Assembly: GCA_905215015.1 (NCBI GenBank)
Contig: CAJMOS010000010.1
Coordinates: forward strand, 1-44,248
DNA length: 44,248 bases
Origin: an uncultured bacterium
GTDB lineage: Bacteria; Spirochaetota; Spirochaetia; Sphaerochaetales; Sphaerochaetaceae
Direction: 5' to 3'
In this document: piece by piece, positions 31,218 to 39,235 of the stretch
Layout of the letters: every line of letters starts with the position of its first letter
Numbering within the stretch: position 1 is the first letter of the stretch
Notes under the pieces: generated by a model
What the model saw: the letters and a program-made list of their open reading frames with translations, nothing else
What the model was told of the DNA's origin: nothing
The model's database searches: none
Made by a program: the position numbers and the translations under genes

Positions 31218-31791
31218 GGTTGTCCAGCTCGTTCAGGTCCTCGTTGAACAGCCGCTCGATACCGATCTTGCTGATGGTCCCGTGTCCGGGAAAGACCAGA
31301 TAGTTGGTGTCCATGCTGGTGAGCCGTTGCTTGATCGAGGCTGTCAGCAGCTCATGTTCCAGGTAGCCCGAAGTATGCGCCACCAGGCTTGCTTCAAGCG
31401 TGTCACCGGTGAAGATGGCATGGTCGATCACGTAGACCATGCTGTCGATGGAATGCCCGGGGATGTGCATGGCTTTCACCGTGAATCCCGCGATCTGGTA
31501 GCTGTTTCCATCCTCCACCACCAGATGCTCCTCGTTCAGGCCATGGGTGGAGCCGGCATAGACATCCAGGTGGTCATACACTTTCTCAAGGGTGCCCAGT
31601 CCTTTGCTGTGGGCGCTGTGCGTGTGGGTCAGCAGCACCGCCTTCGGCGTAAAATGGGCTTGGCAGAGCAGGCTGACAAGGGGTGCGTCGACATGGCCGG
31701 GGTCGATGATGATCGAGTCCCCGCCTGCATCGGGACCAACGACGTAGGTATTGCAGAAGCCGACAACGGAGAAGTGGGGGTAGATTTTCAT
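31180..31791 (-). CDS. Metallo-beta-lactamase-fold protein with altered zinc motif
   Basis: This 203-residue cytoplasmic protein has the MBL fold of glyoxalase II-like hydrolases. An N-terminal NTYVVGPDAGGDSIIIDPG is followed by the metal motif THTHSAHSKG, where the usual THxHxDH Asp is Ala (codon GCC; one base from GAC). The later ligands are intact: His in HIPGHSIDSM, Asp in FTGDTLEAS, His in VFPGHGTIS. With the second-metal ligand missing, it may bind one metal, work differently, or be inactive. It is coupled to the pentapeptide gene upstream (ATGA) and overlaps the rluD-like gene tail to tail. Confidence 0.85.
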   Translation of the reverse strand: MKIYPHFSVVGFCNTYVVGPDAGGDSIIIDPGHVDAPLVSLLCQAHFTPKAVLLTHTHSAHSKGLGTLEKVYDHLDVYAGSTHGLNEEHLVVEDGNSYQIAGFTVKAMHIPGHSIDSMVYVIDHAIFTGDTLEASLVAHTSGYLEHELLTASIKQRLTSMDTNYLVFPGHGTISKIGIERLFNEDLNELDNLKFWSADRSNTV

Positions 31792-32372
31792 ATGCGGAGG
31801 ATTTCCTCCGGGTTGGAATACTTGAAGCTGACCCGCCGCTGGTCGGTGAAGGCGAAGTTTGTCTTCTTCAGGTTGCAGTCCTCGAAAGGCGTGTCCTTCA
31901 GGAAACTCGAGGAAAAGTTGGAGTAGTAGAGGTCGCAGGAGTTGAATATGGAGGAAATGCTGTCGATGCCGGAGAAGTTGGAATGGACGATGAAACTGCC
32001 GGAGAAGTCACAGTGGACCAGCTTGCTCCCGGAGAAGACGGTGTAGCGGCAGTCGATGTCGTGGAAGACACACTGGTCGAACATGCAGAAATCGAAGAAG
32101 GAACTGATGAAGTGGACGCTGGAGAAGTCGACCCGGCGGAAGGTGCACCAGGCGAAGTTGCACCCGGCTATCGTCTTCTTCTGGGAAAGCTCCATCGGTC
32201 CGAAGATGGCGCTGGTGATGCAGAAGTCGTCCAGTCGTTCCGGACCGAGCAATTGGTCTCGTGCCTGCTCGAGCAGCGCCTCTTGGTCCTGGCTATGGCG
32301 GAAACAGTAGTCGCTGCCAGTGGAAGCGTAGTGGTTGCAGCCCTCGTGCGCGCACAGTCGAAATGCAAACAT
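31788..32372 (-). CDS. Pentapeptide-repeat-like protein with N-terminal Cys/His knuckle
   Basis: This 194-residue protein begins with a possible zinc knuckle, C7-x4-C12-x10-C23-x2-H26. From about residue 75 on it has a run of degenerate pentapeptide repeats with Phe/Val at the central position (CNFAWCTFRRVDFSSVHFISS, CDFSGSFIVHSNFSG, CDLYYSNFSSSFL). This is a right-handed beta-helix, often used for protein or DNA mimicry. Cys and Ser are unusually common. The partner is unknown. It is coupled to the MBL-fold gene downstream, divergent from rsgA, and shows no good ribosome-binding site. Confidence 0.85.
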   Translation of the reverse strand: MFAFRLCAHEGCNHYASTGSDYCFRHSQDQEALLEQARDQLLGPERLDDFCITSAIFGPMELSQKKTIAGCNFAWCTFRRVDFSSVHFISSFFDFCMFDQCVFHDIDCRYTVFSGSKLVHCDFSGSFIVHSNFSGIDSISSIFNSCDLYYSNFSSSFLKDTPFEDCNLKKTNFAFTDQRRVSFKYSNPEEILRI

Positions 32373-32400
32373 GCTAGCACTTTCCGACTCCGTCCGGTTG

Positions 32401-32429
32401 TTGTCAAGTTTCTTCCCGTTCTGTACTAT
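32401..32429 (+). promoter_or_regulatory. rsgA promoter, very short leader
   Basis: TTGTCA (32401-32406) is 17 bases from TACTAT (32424-32429). The ATG at 32439 follows 9 bases later, so the leader is about 3 bases and the GGAGAGG in between is mostly untranscribed. Confidence 0.65.
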
Positions 32430-32438
32430 CGGAGAGGT

Positions 32439-33404
32439 ATGGAAACCCGCATTGGCTTGGTGCTCAAAGGCATCAACAACATCTATACCGTCCGCTACCC
32501 TGATGGAGCCGAACGGCTATGCCGGATCAAGGGCAAGCAGTTGGCCCACACCGAAGGGGAATACAACCCGATCGCGACAGGTGACTGGGTGGAGGTCACC
32601 GACGACGGGCAGATTCTGGCCCGGAGGGAGCGGAAGAGCTCCTTCGTCCGGTGGAACGTCAAGGGCCTTTCCAACCAGAGCGTGGCGGCGAACATGGACC
32701 AGGTCCTGGTGGTCGCCTCGGTTTCCAATCCTCCTTTCCGTCCTCGTTTCCTTGACCGGGCCATCGCCTGCGTGCGTGGCGCACAGGTGGTCCTGGTCCT
32801 GACGAAGTGCGACCTGGGGGATAGCGGTGAAGACCAGAAGTTGCGGTTCGACACCTATCGGGAACTGGGCTATCCGATTGTGCGGGTCAGCGGCAAGACG
32901 GGCGAGGGACTGGAAGACCTGAAGGGCCTGCTGAAGGGCAAGGTGAGCGCGCTGGTGGGGCAGAGCGGGGTAGGCAAGTCGACTCTGGTCAACGCCCTGT
33001 GCGGCAGCGACCAGCGGACGAGCGAGATCAGTGGAAAATACGATCGTGGCAGGCACACGACCAACCATGCGGTCATGCTCTTCCATCAGGACTACACGCT
33101 CATCGATACGCCGGGAGTACGCGAGCTGCTCCCCCCCCACGGGGATCCCCGCGCGATCGAGCGGAGTTTTCCTGAGTTCCGCGAGGCCGGTTGCCTGTAC
33201 CCTGGCTGCCTGCACCGGGATGAGCCTGGCTGCATGGTGAAGGAGCTGGTTGCCAATGGGAAGATTCTCGCCGACCGGTACGAGAGCTATCTGCATATGC
33301 TTGACACCCTCGAGGATATGGCTCCCGGCTGGATCAAGGTGGAGAAGAAGATGCCCAAGAAGAAAAAGTTGAAATACAAGGATTACCATGGAGACGCAGA
33401 GTAG
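32439..33404 (+). CDS. rsgA: Ribosome small subunit-dependent GTPase RsgA
   Basis: This 321-residue circularly permuted GTPase helps mature and check the 30S subunit. The N-terminal OB fold precedes the G motifs in permuted order: G4 LTKCDL (~residue 116), G1 GQSGVGKSTLVNAL (~173), switch GRHTTNHAVML, G3 DTPGVREL. The C-terminal zinc site is CLYPGCLHRDEPGC. The Lys-rich tail (KKMPKKKKLKYK) is likely to contact rRNA. The 3' end overlaps mutS2 by 17 bases. Confidence 0.96.
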   Translation: METRIGLVLKGINNIYTVRYPDGAERLCRIKGKQLAHTEGEYNPIATGDWVEVTDDGQILARRERKSSFVRWNVKGLSNQSVAANMDQVLVVASVSNPPFRPRFLDRAIACVRGAQVVLVLTKCDLGDSGEDQKLRFDTYRELGYPIVRVSGKTGEGLEDLKGLLKGKVSALVGQSGVGKSTLVNALCGSDQRTSEISGKYDRGRHTTNHAVMLFHQDYTLIDTPGVRELLPPHGDPRAIERSFPEFREAGCLYPGCLHRDEPGCMVKELVANGKILADRYESYLHMLDTLEDMAPGWIKVEKKMPKKKKLKYKDYHGDAE

Positions 33405-35736
33405 CAAGGATCTGGAATACACTACCGTCCTGGCCTCGTTCAAAGAGGCCTGTCTGTCCCGGGAGGGAAAAGAGGTGCTTGAGGGCCTTTCCTTCTGCCA
33501 GGATCGCCAGGAGCTGGAACGGCGGCAGGCGGTTATCGGCGAGTATGTCAGGTTGATGTCCAGCGGCATGGTGGAGAGCCCTGTCTCCTTTCCCGACATC
33601 ACCGACGCCATCAGGCGCCTGGACGACATCCGCTACACTCCCGACGGGGCGACGCTGTATCAGATCAGCTCCTATATCCGGGCCGCGGTTCGCCTGTGCG
33701 CCTTCACCAAGAGCACCCTTGAGGACAAGATCCCCATGGCCAACCTCTCCGGCCTGTTCGGAGAAGGGGTGGAGGCTCCTCTCCGCTTTGTCGCCGACGA
33801 GATCCGCGATACGCTGGAGCCCGACGGATCGGTCAAGCCGACCCATCCCGCCATCGCCGCCCTCCTCAAGCAGGTGGAGACCGCCAAGCAGGGACGTATC
33901 TCGTTCTCCCGGCAGTATATCCATGCCCATCAGGAGCAAGCTCAGGCAGACCAGGGGGTCTGGAGGGATGGCCGGCTGGTCATCCCGATGCGCAGCGACC
34001 GCACCAGCAAGGAGCAAGGTTTCGTCAACGGTTCCTCGGCAAGCGGGAACACCCTGTTCCTCGAGCCGTTCCGGTTGGTCGAGCTGAACAACGAGGTAAC
34101 CCTGGCCCAGCAGCAGATTTTGATCGAGACAGCCAAAATCCTTCGGGCCCTTTCGGACAAGGTCAAAGGAGTCCGACGCGCGCTTTCCCATCTGAGCGGA
34201 CAGGTCGGAGTCGCCGACTGCTGGTACGCCCTTGCCCGGAGCGCCCATCTGGGGGACATGCACCAGTGTCAGGTGGGGCCGACGGTCAAGCTGCTGATGG
34301 CGCGACACCCGCTGCTTGGCGCCAAGGCCGTCCCCATCACCGTCAACCTGGATGCCAAGGTGCGGGCAGTCGTCCTGACAGGTCCGAACGCCGGCGGCAA
34401 GACCGTCACCATCAAGACGATCGGACTGCTGGCCATGATCAACCAGCTGTGCGGCTACATCCCCGCGAAGGAGGGAAGCTCGCTTCCCCTGTTCGACCAG
34501 GTGTTGACCGAAATCGGTGATGGCCAGAGCATCGAGGAGGGCCTTTCCACGTTCAGCGGCCATATGCACCGCGTCGCCGAGGCTTTGCAGTCCATGACAT
34601 CCAGAAGCCTGGTGATCCTTGACGAGCTTGGCAGCGGCACCGACCCGGTCGAGGGATCGGCCCTGGCGCGGGCGATTCTGGAGGAATGCCTTGCCTGTGG
34701 TTGCCTGACGCTGGTCACCAGCCATCATGGGGTGCTGAAGGAATTCGCGTACGCGAGGGAAGACGTGATGAACGCCTCGATGGCTTTCGACGAGCAGAGC
34801 CATGAGCCCACCTTCCAGGTGGTGCAGGGCGTACCCGGCGACAGCCACGCGCTGGATACCGCCGTCCGCCAGCATATCCCGCCACGGGTCATCGCACGTG
34901 CCAAGGAGTATCTGGGTACCAGCGCCGTCCAGATTGGCGAAGTGATCAAGGGACTCGAGAAAAAACGTCAGGAACTTGACCGCAGGGAACTCTTGGTCAA
35001 GCAGCAGGAAGGGGAGATCGCCCGATTGAAAAAGGAGCTGCAGGAGAAGGAGCTGAGACTCCGCCAGCAGCGGCTCGAGATTGTCGACAGTCAGGACACC
35101 GAGCTTGCCAGATACCTGCGTAACAAGAACAAGGAAATCGAGCACCTGCTTGCCGAGCTCCGCACGTCGGGCGGCCTGACCAAGGAGCAGGAGGACAAAG
35201 CCCGCGCGGCCGTCAACAACCTGAGGAACAAGAAGGAAGAGACCGAGCACTGGCTGGCCAGGGAGGAACGCTCCTTGGACCGTGTCCAGCCTGGCAGGAC
35301 CTACGCGGCCGGAGACCATGTCCTGTGCGGGACAACGCGCCGCCAGGGGGTCGTGACCAAAGTTCTGAAGAAGGACACCTACGAGGTTGTCGTCGGATCC
35401 ATGCGGATGACGATGAAGGGCAAGGAGCTGTCCCCGGACACCACGAAGGAAGAGCCGGCAAAGTTCGCCATCGCCTATACCGGCAGTACTCCCGATCCCG
35501 TCTTCGAGATGGACGTCAGGGGGCTGACGTTGGAGGAGACGCTCAGGAAGCTGGACTTGCAGATCGAGAGCTGTCTGGTCCATGGAGTGACCCAGTTCGG
35601 AATCATCCATGGGTTCGGGGACGGGATTCTCAGCAAGGGAGTGCGCGAATATCTGGACAAGCACCCCGCAGTCAAAAGCCATCGCTTCGCGGAGCCCAAC
35701 GACGGAGGCATGGGAAAGACCTACGTCTTCCTGTAG
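33388..35736 (+). CDS. mutS2: MutS2-family ATPase with Smr domain
   Basis: This 782-residue protein has no mismatch-recognition domain, as is normal for MutS2. After the helical clamp region, Walker A is VVLTGPNAGGKTVTIKTIG (~residue 332) and Walker B is SLVILDELGSGTDPVEGSALARAI. A long coiled coil follows (~510-620, rich in Glu/Lys/Arg/Gln), and the C-terminal Smr nuclease-like domain starts at EMDVRGLTLEETLRKLD and contains FGIIHGFGDGILSKGVREYL. Family members suppress recombination or rescue collided ribosomes. It overlaps rsgA at its start and ends one base before the convergent PHP gene's stop. Confidence 0.96.
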   Translation: METQSSKDLEYTTVLASFKEACLSREGKEVLEGLSFCQDRQELERRQAVIGEYVRLMSSGMVESPVSFPDITDAIRRLDDIRYTPDGATLYQISSYIRAAVRLCAFTKSTLEDKIPMANLSGLFGEGVEAPLRFVADEIRDTLEPDGSVKPTHPAIAALLKQVETAKQGRISFSRQYIHAHQEQAQADQGVWRDGRLVIPMRSDRTSKEQGFVNGSSASGNTLFLEPFRLVELNNEVTLAQQQILIETAKILRALSDKVKGVRRALSHLSGQVGVADCWYALARSAHLGDMHQCQVGPTVKLLMARHPLLGAKAVPITVNLDAKVRAVVLTGPNAGGKTVTIKTIGLLAMINQLCGYIPAKEGSSLPLFDQVLTEIGDGQSIEEGLSTFSGHMHRVAEALQSMTSRSLVILDELGSGTDPVEGSALARAILEECLACGCLTLVTSHHGVLKEFAYAREDVMNASMAFDEQSHEPTFQVVQGVPGDSHALDTAVRQHIPPRVIARAKEYLGTSAVQIGEVIKGLEKKRQELDRRELLVKQQEGEIARLKKELQEKELRLRQQRLEIVDSQDTELARYLRNKNKEIEHLLAELRTSGGLTKEQEDKARAAVNNLRNKKEETEHWLAREERSLDRVQPGRTYAAGDHVLCGTTRRQGVVTKVLKKDTYEVVVGSMRMTMKGKELSPDTTKEEPAKFAIAYTGSTPDPVFEMDVRGLTLEETLRKLDLQIESCLVHGVTQFGIIHGFGDGILSKGVREYLDKHPAVKSHRFAEPNDGGMGKTYVFL

Positions 35737-35737
35737 G

Positions 35738-36484
35738 TCAGCCTGCCTCGTGCAGACGCACGGGAAGCTCGAGGGAAAAGCGCGGATTCCGCAGCTCCTC
35801 GCCGGGGAGGGAGAGTTCCAGCTGCCTGTGTGCCCTGAGCAGGTCGGCATAATCCCTGGCAGAGGAAAGCCTGTTCGCGGTACGTATCCCGAAGGGTTTC
35901 CGGTCGTCCAGCTTGTGGACATCATGTACGTCGCTACCGGCAGTCACGCACAGTCCCCATCGCTTGGCGTAGTCCCGGGACCGCTGGTCCTCGAAGATGC
36001 TGTCATGCAGGTTGTATCCCTCGATTCCGTCCACTGCACGGGGCCAGAGGTCGATGGCGGTCTCGTAGTCCCGCTCCCGGTAGGGGTGGGCCTGGATGAC
36101 GGCGCCGCCTCCCTCGTGGACCAGCTCGTACTGCCTCGTATGGCTTGCGGTGACGATCTCGGGATGCTGGAGGAGCCATTCCCGGTCCAGACCATAGACC
36201 AGATATTCGTCGTTTCCTAGCCTTGCCTCCCACCCGAAGAAGACGTCAAGGGCCGCCTTTGCTCCCGCCTCTTTCGCGCGGAGATATCCTTGGAGGAACT
36301 CGTCGACCTGCCGTTGCCATGGAAGGGATTGGTCGATGGCGCAGTTGCCGTTGAAGAAGTGGTCGGTGACAAAAATCCCGGTATAGCCGAAGGCCTTGTA
36401 GACGGGGATGTAGTCCTCAGGCGAGGAGATGCCGCATCGGCTTCCGACATTGGTGTGCAGATGTGTCTCGTACAGGTAGCTCAT
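35738..36484 (-). CDS. PHP-domain metal-dependent phosphoesterase
   Basis: This 248-residue protein has the PHP fold. The metal ligands are in YETHLHTNVGSRCG (HxH), FVTDHFFNG, GAVIQAHPYRERDYE and VTAGSDVHDVHKL. It probably hydrolyses a small phosphate ester such as a sugar or nucleotide phosphate; the substrate is not identifiable. It is translationally coupled to the EamA gene (ATGA at 36481-36484) and is the second gene of that pair. Confidence 0.9.
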   Translation of the reverse strand: MSYLYETHLHTNVGSRCGISSPEDYIPVYKAFGYTGIFVTDHFFNGNCAIDQSLPWQRQVDEFLQGYLRAKEAGAKAALDVFFGWEARLGNDEYLVYGLDREWLLQHPEIVTASHTRQYELVHEGGGAVIQAHPYRERDYETAIDLWPRAVDGIEGYNLHDSIFEDQRSRDYAKRWGLCVTAGSDVHDVHKLDDRKPFGIRTANRLSSARDYADLLRAHRQLELSLPGEELRNPRFSLELPVRLHEAG

Positions 36485-37311
36485 TTGCTGTAATCCACCT
36501 GGCTGAGGATGACGGCGAACAGGACGATGGCACAGCCGGCCAGCTCGATTCCGCTGAGATGCTGCCCGAGGATCAGGAAGCCGAAAATGGCGCTGAACAC
36601 CGATTCCATGGACAGGGGGATGACGGCAAGGCTCGGACCGAGCATCCGCTGTCCGACCGCCTGCAACGTGTAGGCGACGCCGGTGGACATGACGCCGGTG
36701 TAGAGGATAGGGATGGCAGCCGAGCGAAGCGAAGCGGGATCGGGTTGCTCCCCGGCGCAGATGAAGGGCAGGCAGATGATGCCGGCGGTCAAGAACTGGA
36801 AGGCGGAGAGCACCAGGGGGTCGGCCTCTCGGAAATGGTCGACAAGAAGAATCTGCAGGGCGAAGAAGAAGGCGCAGAGCAGCATCAGCGTCTCGCCCTT
36901 GCCGAAGCCATCCATCCGGGCCCCGCAGAGCAGGAACAGTCCGAGGAGCGCAAAAAGGACGCAGAACCAGTTCTTCCGGGTCACCTTTTGGCCGGTAATC
37001 ACGGCAAGGAAAGGAACCAGGACCATGTAGAGGCTGGTGATGAAACCCGCCTTGCCGGTGGGCAGCAGGCCGATGCCCGCCTGCTGGATCACGCAGGCGA
37101 GGGTGATGGCGATGCCACAGCACACGCCGCCCTTCAGACTGGAGCGGATCTTGTCCTTGCGCTTGATGACGATGGGAAGAAGGACGAGGAACCCGATCAG
37201 GAAACGAATGCCGTTGAACGTCCAGGGACCCACGACATCGAACGAGACGCTCTGCGCGACAAACGCCATGCCCCAGATTGCCGAGGCGGCCAGACAAATG
37301 ATGAAACCCAT
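36481..37311 (-). CDS. EamA/DMT-family transporter
   Basis: This 276-residue inner-membrane protein has ten membrane segments in two EamA repeats. The first begins GFIICLAASAIWGMAFVAQSVSFDVVGPWTFNGIRFLIGFLVLLP and ends in GLFLLCG; the second contains SAAIPILYTGVMSTGVAYTLQAVGQRMLGPSLAVIPLSMESVFSAIFGFLILG. Such carriers export metabolites, often amino acids. The start at 37311 is supported by a promoter whose -10 box lies 7 bases upstream; no ribosome-binding site is visible. Confidence 0.93.
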   Translation of the reverse strand: MGFIICLAASAIWGMAFVAQSVSFDVVGPWTFNGIRFLIGFLVLLPIVIKRKDKIRSSLKGGVCCGIAITLACVIQQAGIGLLPTGKAGFITSLYMVLVPFLAVITGQKVTRKNWFCVLFALLGLFLLCGARMDGFGKGETLMLLCAFFFALQILLVDHFREADPLVLSAFQFLTAGIICLPFICAGEQPDPASLRSAAIPILYTGVMSTGVAYTLQAVGQRMLGPSLAVIPLSMESVFSAIFGFLILGQHLSGIELAGCAIVLFAVILSQVDYSK

Positions 37312-37318
37312 AGAGGGT

Positions 37319-37347
37319 AACCTACTGTACTGGAAAATTTATTGCAA
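37319..37347 (-). promoter_or_regulatory. Promoter of the EamA-PHP pair, leaderless
   Basis: On the minus strand, TTGCAA (37347-37342) is 17 bases from TAGGTT (37324-37319), and the ATG at 37311 comes 7 bases later with ACCCTCT between. Confidence 0.55.
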
Positions 37348-37381
37348 GATGATTGATTGGCCCGTATGCCACCAACTGTGC

Positions 37382-37387
37382 TACTAT
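37382..37387 (+). promoter_or_regulatory. -10 box of the uridine phosphorylase-like gene, leaderless
   Basis: TACTAT ends 6 bases before the ATG at 37394. The best -35 candidate is TTGGCC (37357-37362) at a long 19-base spacing. No clear ribosome-binding site is present. Confidence 0.45.
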
Positions 37388-37393
37388 ACAGGC

Positions 37394-38170
37394 ATGTCTG
37401 ATTACATGAATGGAACCGGTATCCAGTACCATCTGCATACCAAGAAGGGCGACGTCGGCCGCTATGTGATCCTTCCCGGGGATCCCGGAAGGGTGGAGAA
37501 AATCGCCAAACATCTGGAGGACCCCAGTTTCGTCAGCCAGAACCGCGAATTTGTCATCTGGAACGGGACTTTGGAAGGTGAGACGGTGACCGTCTGCTCG
37601 ACCGGCATCGGAGGGCCTTCCACCGCGATCGCCATCGAGGAGCTCAGCCAGTGTGGTTGCGACACCTTTGTCCGCATGGGAACCTGCGGCGGCATCAAAT
37701 TGTCCGTCATTGGCGGGTCGGTCGTCGTCGCCACCGGTGCGGTGCGCCAGGACGGCACAAGCCGCGAGTATGCCCCGATCGAGTATCCGGCGGTTCCTGA
37801 TTTCTCGGTCACCGAGAGTTTGGTCGCCGCCTGCAAGGTGCTGAAGCTGGACTGGCACGCGGGCGTGGTCCAGAGCAAGGATTCGTTCTACGGGCAGCAT
37901 GACCCGGAAGCGATGCCGACCGCGTCGGAGCTGACGTACAAGTGGGAGGCGTGGAAACGGCTTGGCGTGCTTGCCAGCGAGATGGAAAGCTCGACGCTCT
38001 TCACCGTCTGCGCGCGGCTCGGAGCCCGTAGCGGCGCCTGCTTCTATGTCGTCGGAAACCAGGAGCGCGAGAAGCTTGGCATGTCCAACCCGAAGGTCTT
38101 CGATACCGAGGTCGCGATCAAGGTGGCCGTCGAGGGTGTACGGCAGCAGATCATCCGCGATAAAGCGTGA
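37394..38170 (+). CDS. udp: Uridine phosphorylase-like nucleoside phosphorylase
   Basis: This 258-residue enzyme of the NP-I family splits a nucleoside with phosphate to free base and (deoxy)ribose-1-phosphate. The phosphate site is VILPGDPGRVEKIA and the central block is TVCSTGIGGPSTAIAIEELSQCG, with FVRMGTCGGI. The base/ribose region includes QSKDSFYGQHDPE and LASEMESSTLFTVCARLGARSGACFYVVGN, which fits uridine phosphorylase best. Together with the UPRT-like gene in the window it could support uracil salvage. It overlaps the convergent small gene by 20 bases. Confidence 0.88.
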   Translation: MSDYMNGTGIQYHLHTKKGDVGRYVILPGDPGRVEKIAKHLEDPSFVSQNREFVIWNGTLEGETVTVCSTGIGGPSTAIAIEELSQCGCDTFVRMGTCGGIKLSVIGGSVVVATGAVRQDGTSREYAPIEYPAVPDFSVTESLVAACKVLKLDWHAGVVQSKDSFYGQHDPEAMPTASELTYKWEAWKRLGVLASEMESSTLFTVCARLGARSGACFYVVGNQEREKLGMSNPKVFDTEVAIKVAVEGVRQQIIRDKA

Positions 38171-38474
38171 CCCCGCCTCGGGCGAGCCTGTCCATTTCCC
38201 TTTCGGCGAGAGACGCCAGGTCGGTGTCCTTCTCCTCGACCACCAGGTAGGGTTCGATGGAGAAGAGCTCCAGCCCGATACGGGTATAGTCTTCCTGCAA
38301 TGTCCTGTTGGGAAACTGTTCCATGTCCAGCAGGAAGCGGATATGGACGATATCCTTCTGGATGTCCTCGCTGGGGACCAGGAGGGTCTTGTCGTTTTGG
38401 ATTTCGATGATCCGGATCAAGCCTCGCTTGGGTATATCGGTAAGCAGATATTTGCGCGAACGTGTTTCTTGCAT
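38151..38474 (-). CDS. Small cytoplasmic protein of unknown function
   Basis: This 107-residue protein has no signal or membrane segment. Strand-rich patterns include RKYLLTDIPKRGLIRIIEIQNDKTLLVPSEDIQKDIVHIRFLLD, with a charged C-terminus. I do not recognise it. The start at 38474 is chosen because TATACT lies 7 bases upstream on the minus strand; a longer frame to 38501 would run through the promoter. It converges on udp with a 20-base overlap and diverges from the V-ATPase operon. Confidence 0.65.
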   Translation of the reverse strand: MQETRSRKYLLTDIPKRGLIRIIEIQNDKTLLVPSEDIQKDIVHIRFLLDMEQFPNRTLQEDYTRIGLELFSIEPYLVVEEKDTDLASLAEREMDRLARGGVTLYRG

Positions 38475-38481
38475 GGCAAGC

Positions 38482-38487
38482 AGTATA
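38482..38487 (-). promoter_or_regulatory. -10 box of the small unknown gene, leaderless
   Basis: TATACT on the minus strand (38487-38482) is followed by GCTTGCC and the ATG at 38474. The -35 region is AT-rich without a good hexamer. Confidence 0.45.
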
Positions 38488-38547
38488 GCAAAAATCCCCA
38501 AATAATTCTTCTTTTATACCAAATACTTTTGTTTGCACGCGTTTTCC

Positions 38548-38577
38548 TTTTCAGTTCGCCGGGAAATTTGCTATACT
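38548..38577 (+). promoter_or_regulatory. V/A-ATPase operon promoter
   Basis: TTTTCA (38548-38553) is 18 bases from TATACT (38572-38577). The ~40-base leader carries the TAGGAG ribosome-binding site of atpE. Confidence 0.5.
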
Positions 38578-38624
38578 TCCGAGGAAACTTTTTTGTTACC
38601 ATGTCAAATAAGGTAGGAGTCGAG

Positions 38625-39224
38625 ATGGCATTACAGATTGAAGATTTGGTTGCTTCCATCCGCAAGGACGGGGTCGAGGCAGCGCAGAAGGATGCCGACA
38701 AGATCGTGAGCGAGGCGAAAGCCCAGGCACAGCAGATCGTGGACCAGGCAAAGCGTGACGCTGCCCAGCTGAAGGCTGACACCGAACGTGAGCTCAGCGT
38801 GCGCGACGCCAGTGCCCGCGCGACGCTTGCCCAGGCAGGACGCGACGTCGAGCTTTCGCTGAAAAAGGCCTTGAGCGCCCAGCTGGACCGCCTGCTTGAG
38901 GCCCGTGTGGAGAAGGCTCTCGCCCCAAGCGAGCTTGCTTCCCTGATCACCAGCGTGGTCAAGAGCGGTGTGGTCGACACCAAGAAAGAGGAAATCCAGG
39001 TCAACGAGAAGACCTGCAAGGCGCTGTGCCAGGAGCTGGCCGTCAGCCTTGCTGGCGAGCTGAAAAACGGACTGGTCGTCAAGCCGGTGCGTGGCGTCGA
39101 CACGGGGTTCCGCATCGCGGAAAAGGACGGCAGCGGCTTCTACGATTTCAGCGCGGAAGAGATTGCCTCTCTGCTCAAGCCCTTCCTCGGTGACGAGATG
39201 GCGAACATCGTCTTCACCGCATAA
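38625..39224 (+). CDS. atpE: V/A-type ATPase subunit E
   Basis: This 199-residue peripheral-stalk subunit links the catalytic head to the membrane part. A long N-terminal coiled coil is rich in Ala/Lys/Glu/Gln (AAQKDADKIVSEAKAQAQQIVDQAKRDAAQLKADTERELSVRDASARATLAQAGRDVELSLKKA, in pieces). It is followed by a small alpha/beta domain with DTGFRIAEKDGSGFYDFSAEEIASLLKPFL. The start at 38625 has TAGGAG at 38614-38619; an in-frame ATG at 38601 lacks a site. It is first in the operon. Confidence 0.92.
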   Translation: MALQIEDLVASIRKDGVEAAQKDADKIVSEAKAQAQQIVDQAKRDAAQLKADTERELSVRDASARATLAQAGRDVELSLKKALSAQLDRLLEARVEKALAPSELASLITSVVKSGVVDTKKEEIQVNEKTCKALCQELAVSLAGELKNGLVVKPVRGVDTGFRIAEKDGSGFYDFSAEEIASLLKPFLGDEMANIVFTA

Positions 39225-39235
39225 GGGGGACGGAA

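Noticed and set aside
32373..32407. Divergent promoter for the pentapeptide gene using TTGACA on the minus strand
   Set aside because: No -10-like hexamer lies 16-19 bases from it, so it cannot be supported although it overlaps the rsgA -35 box.
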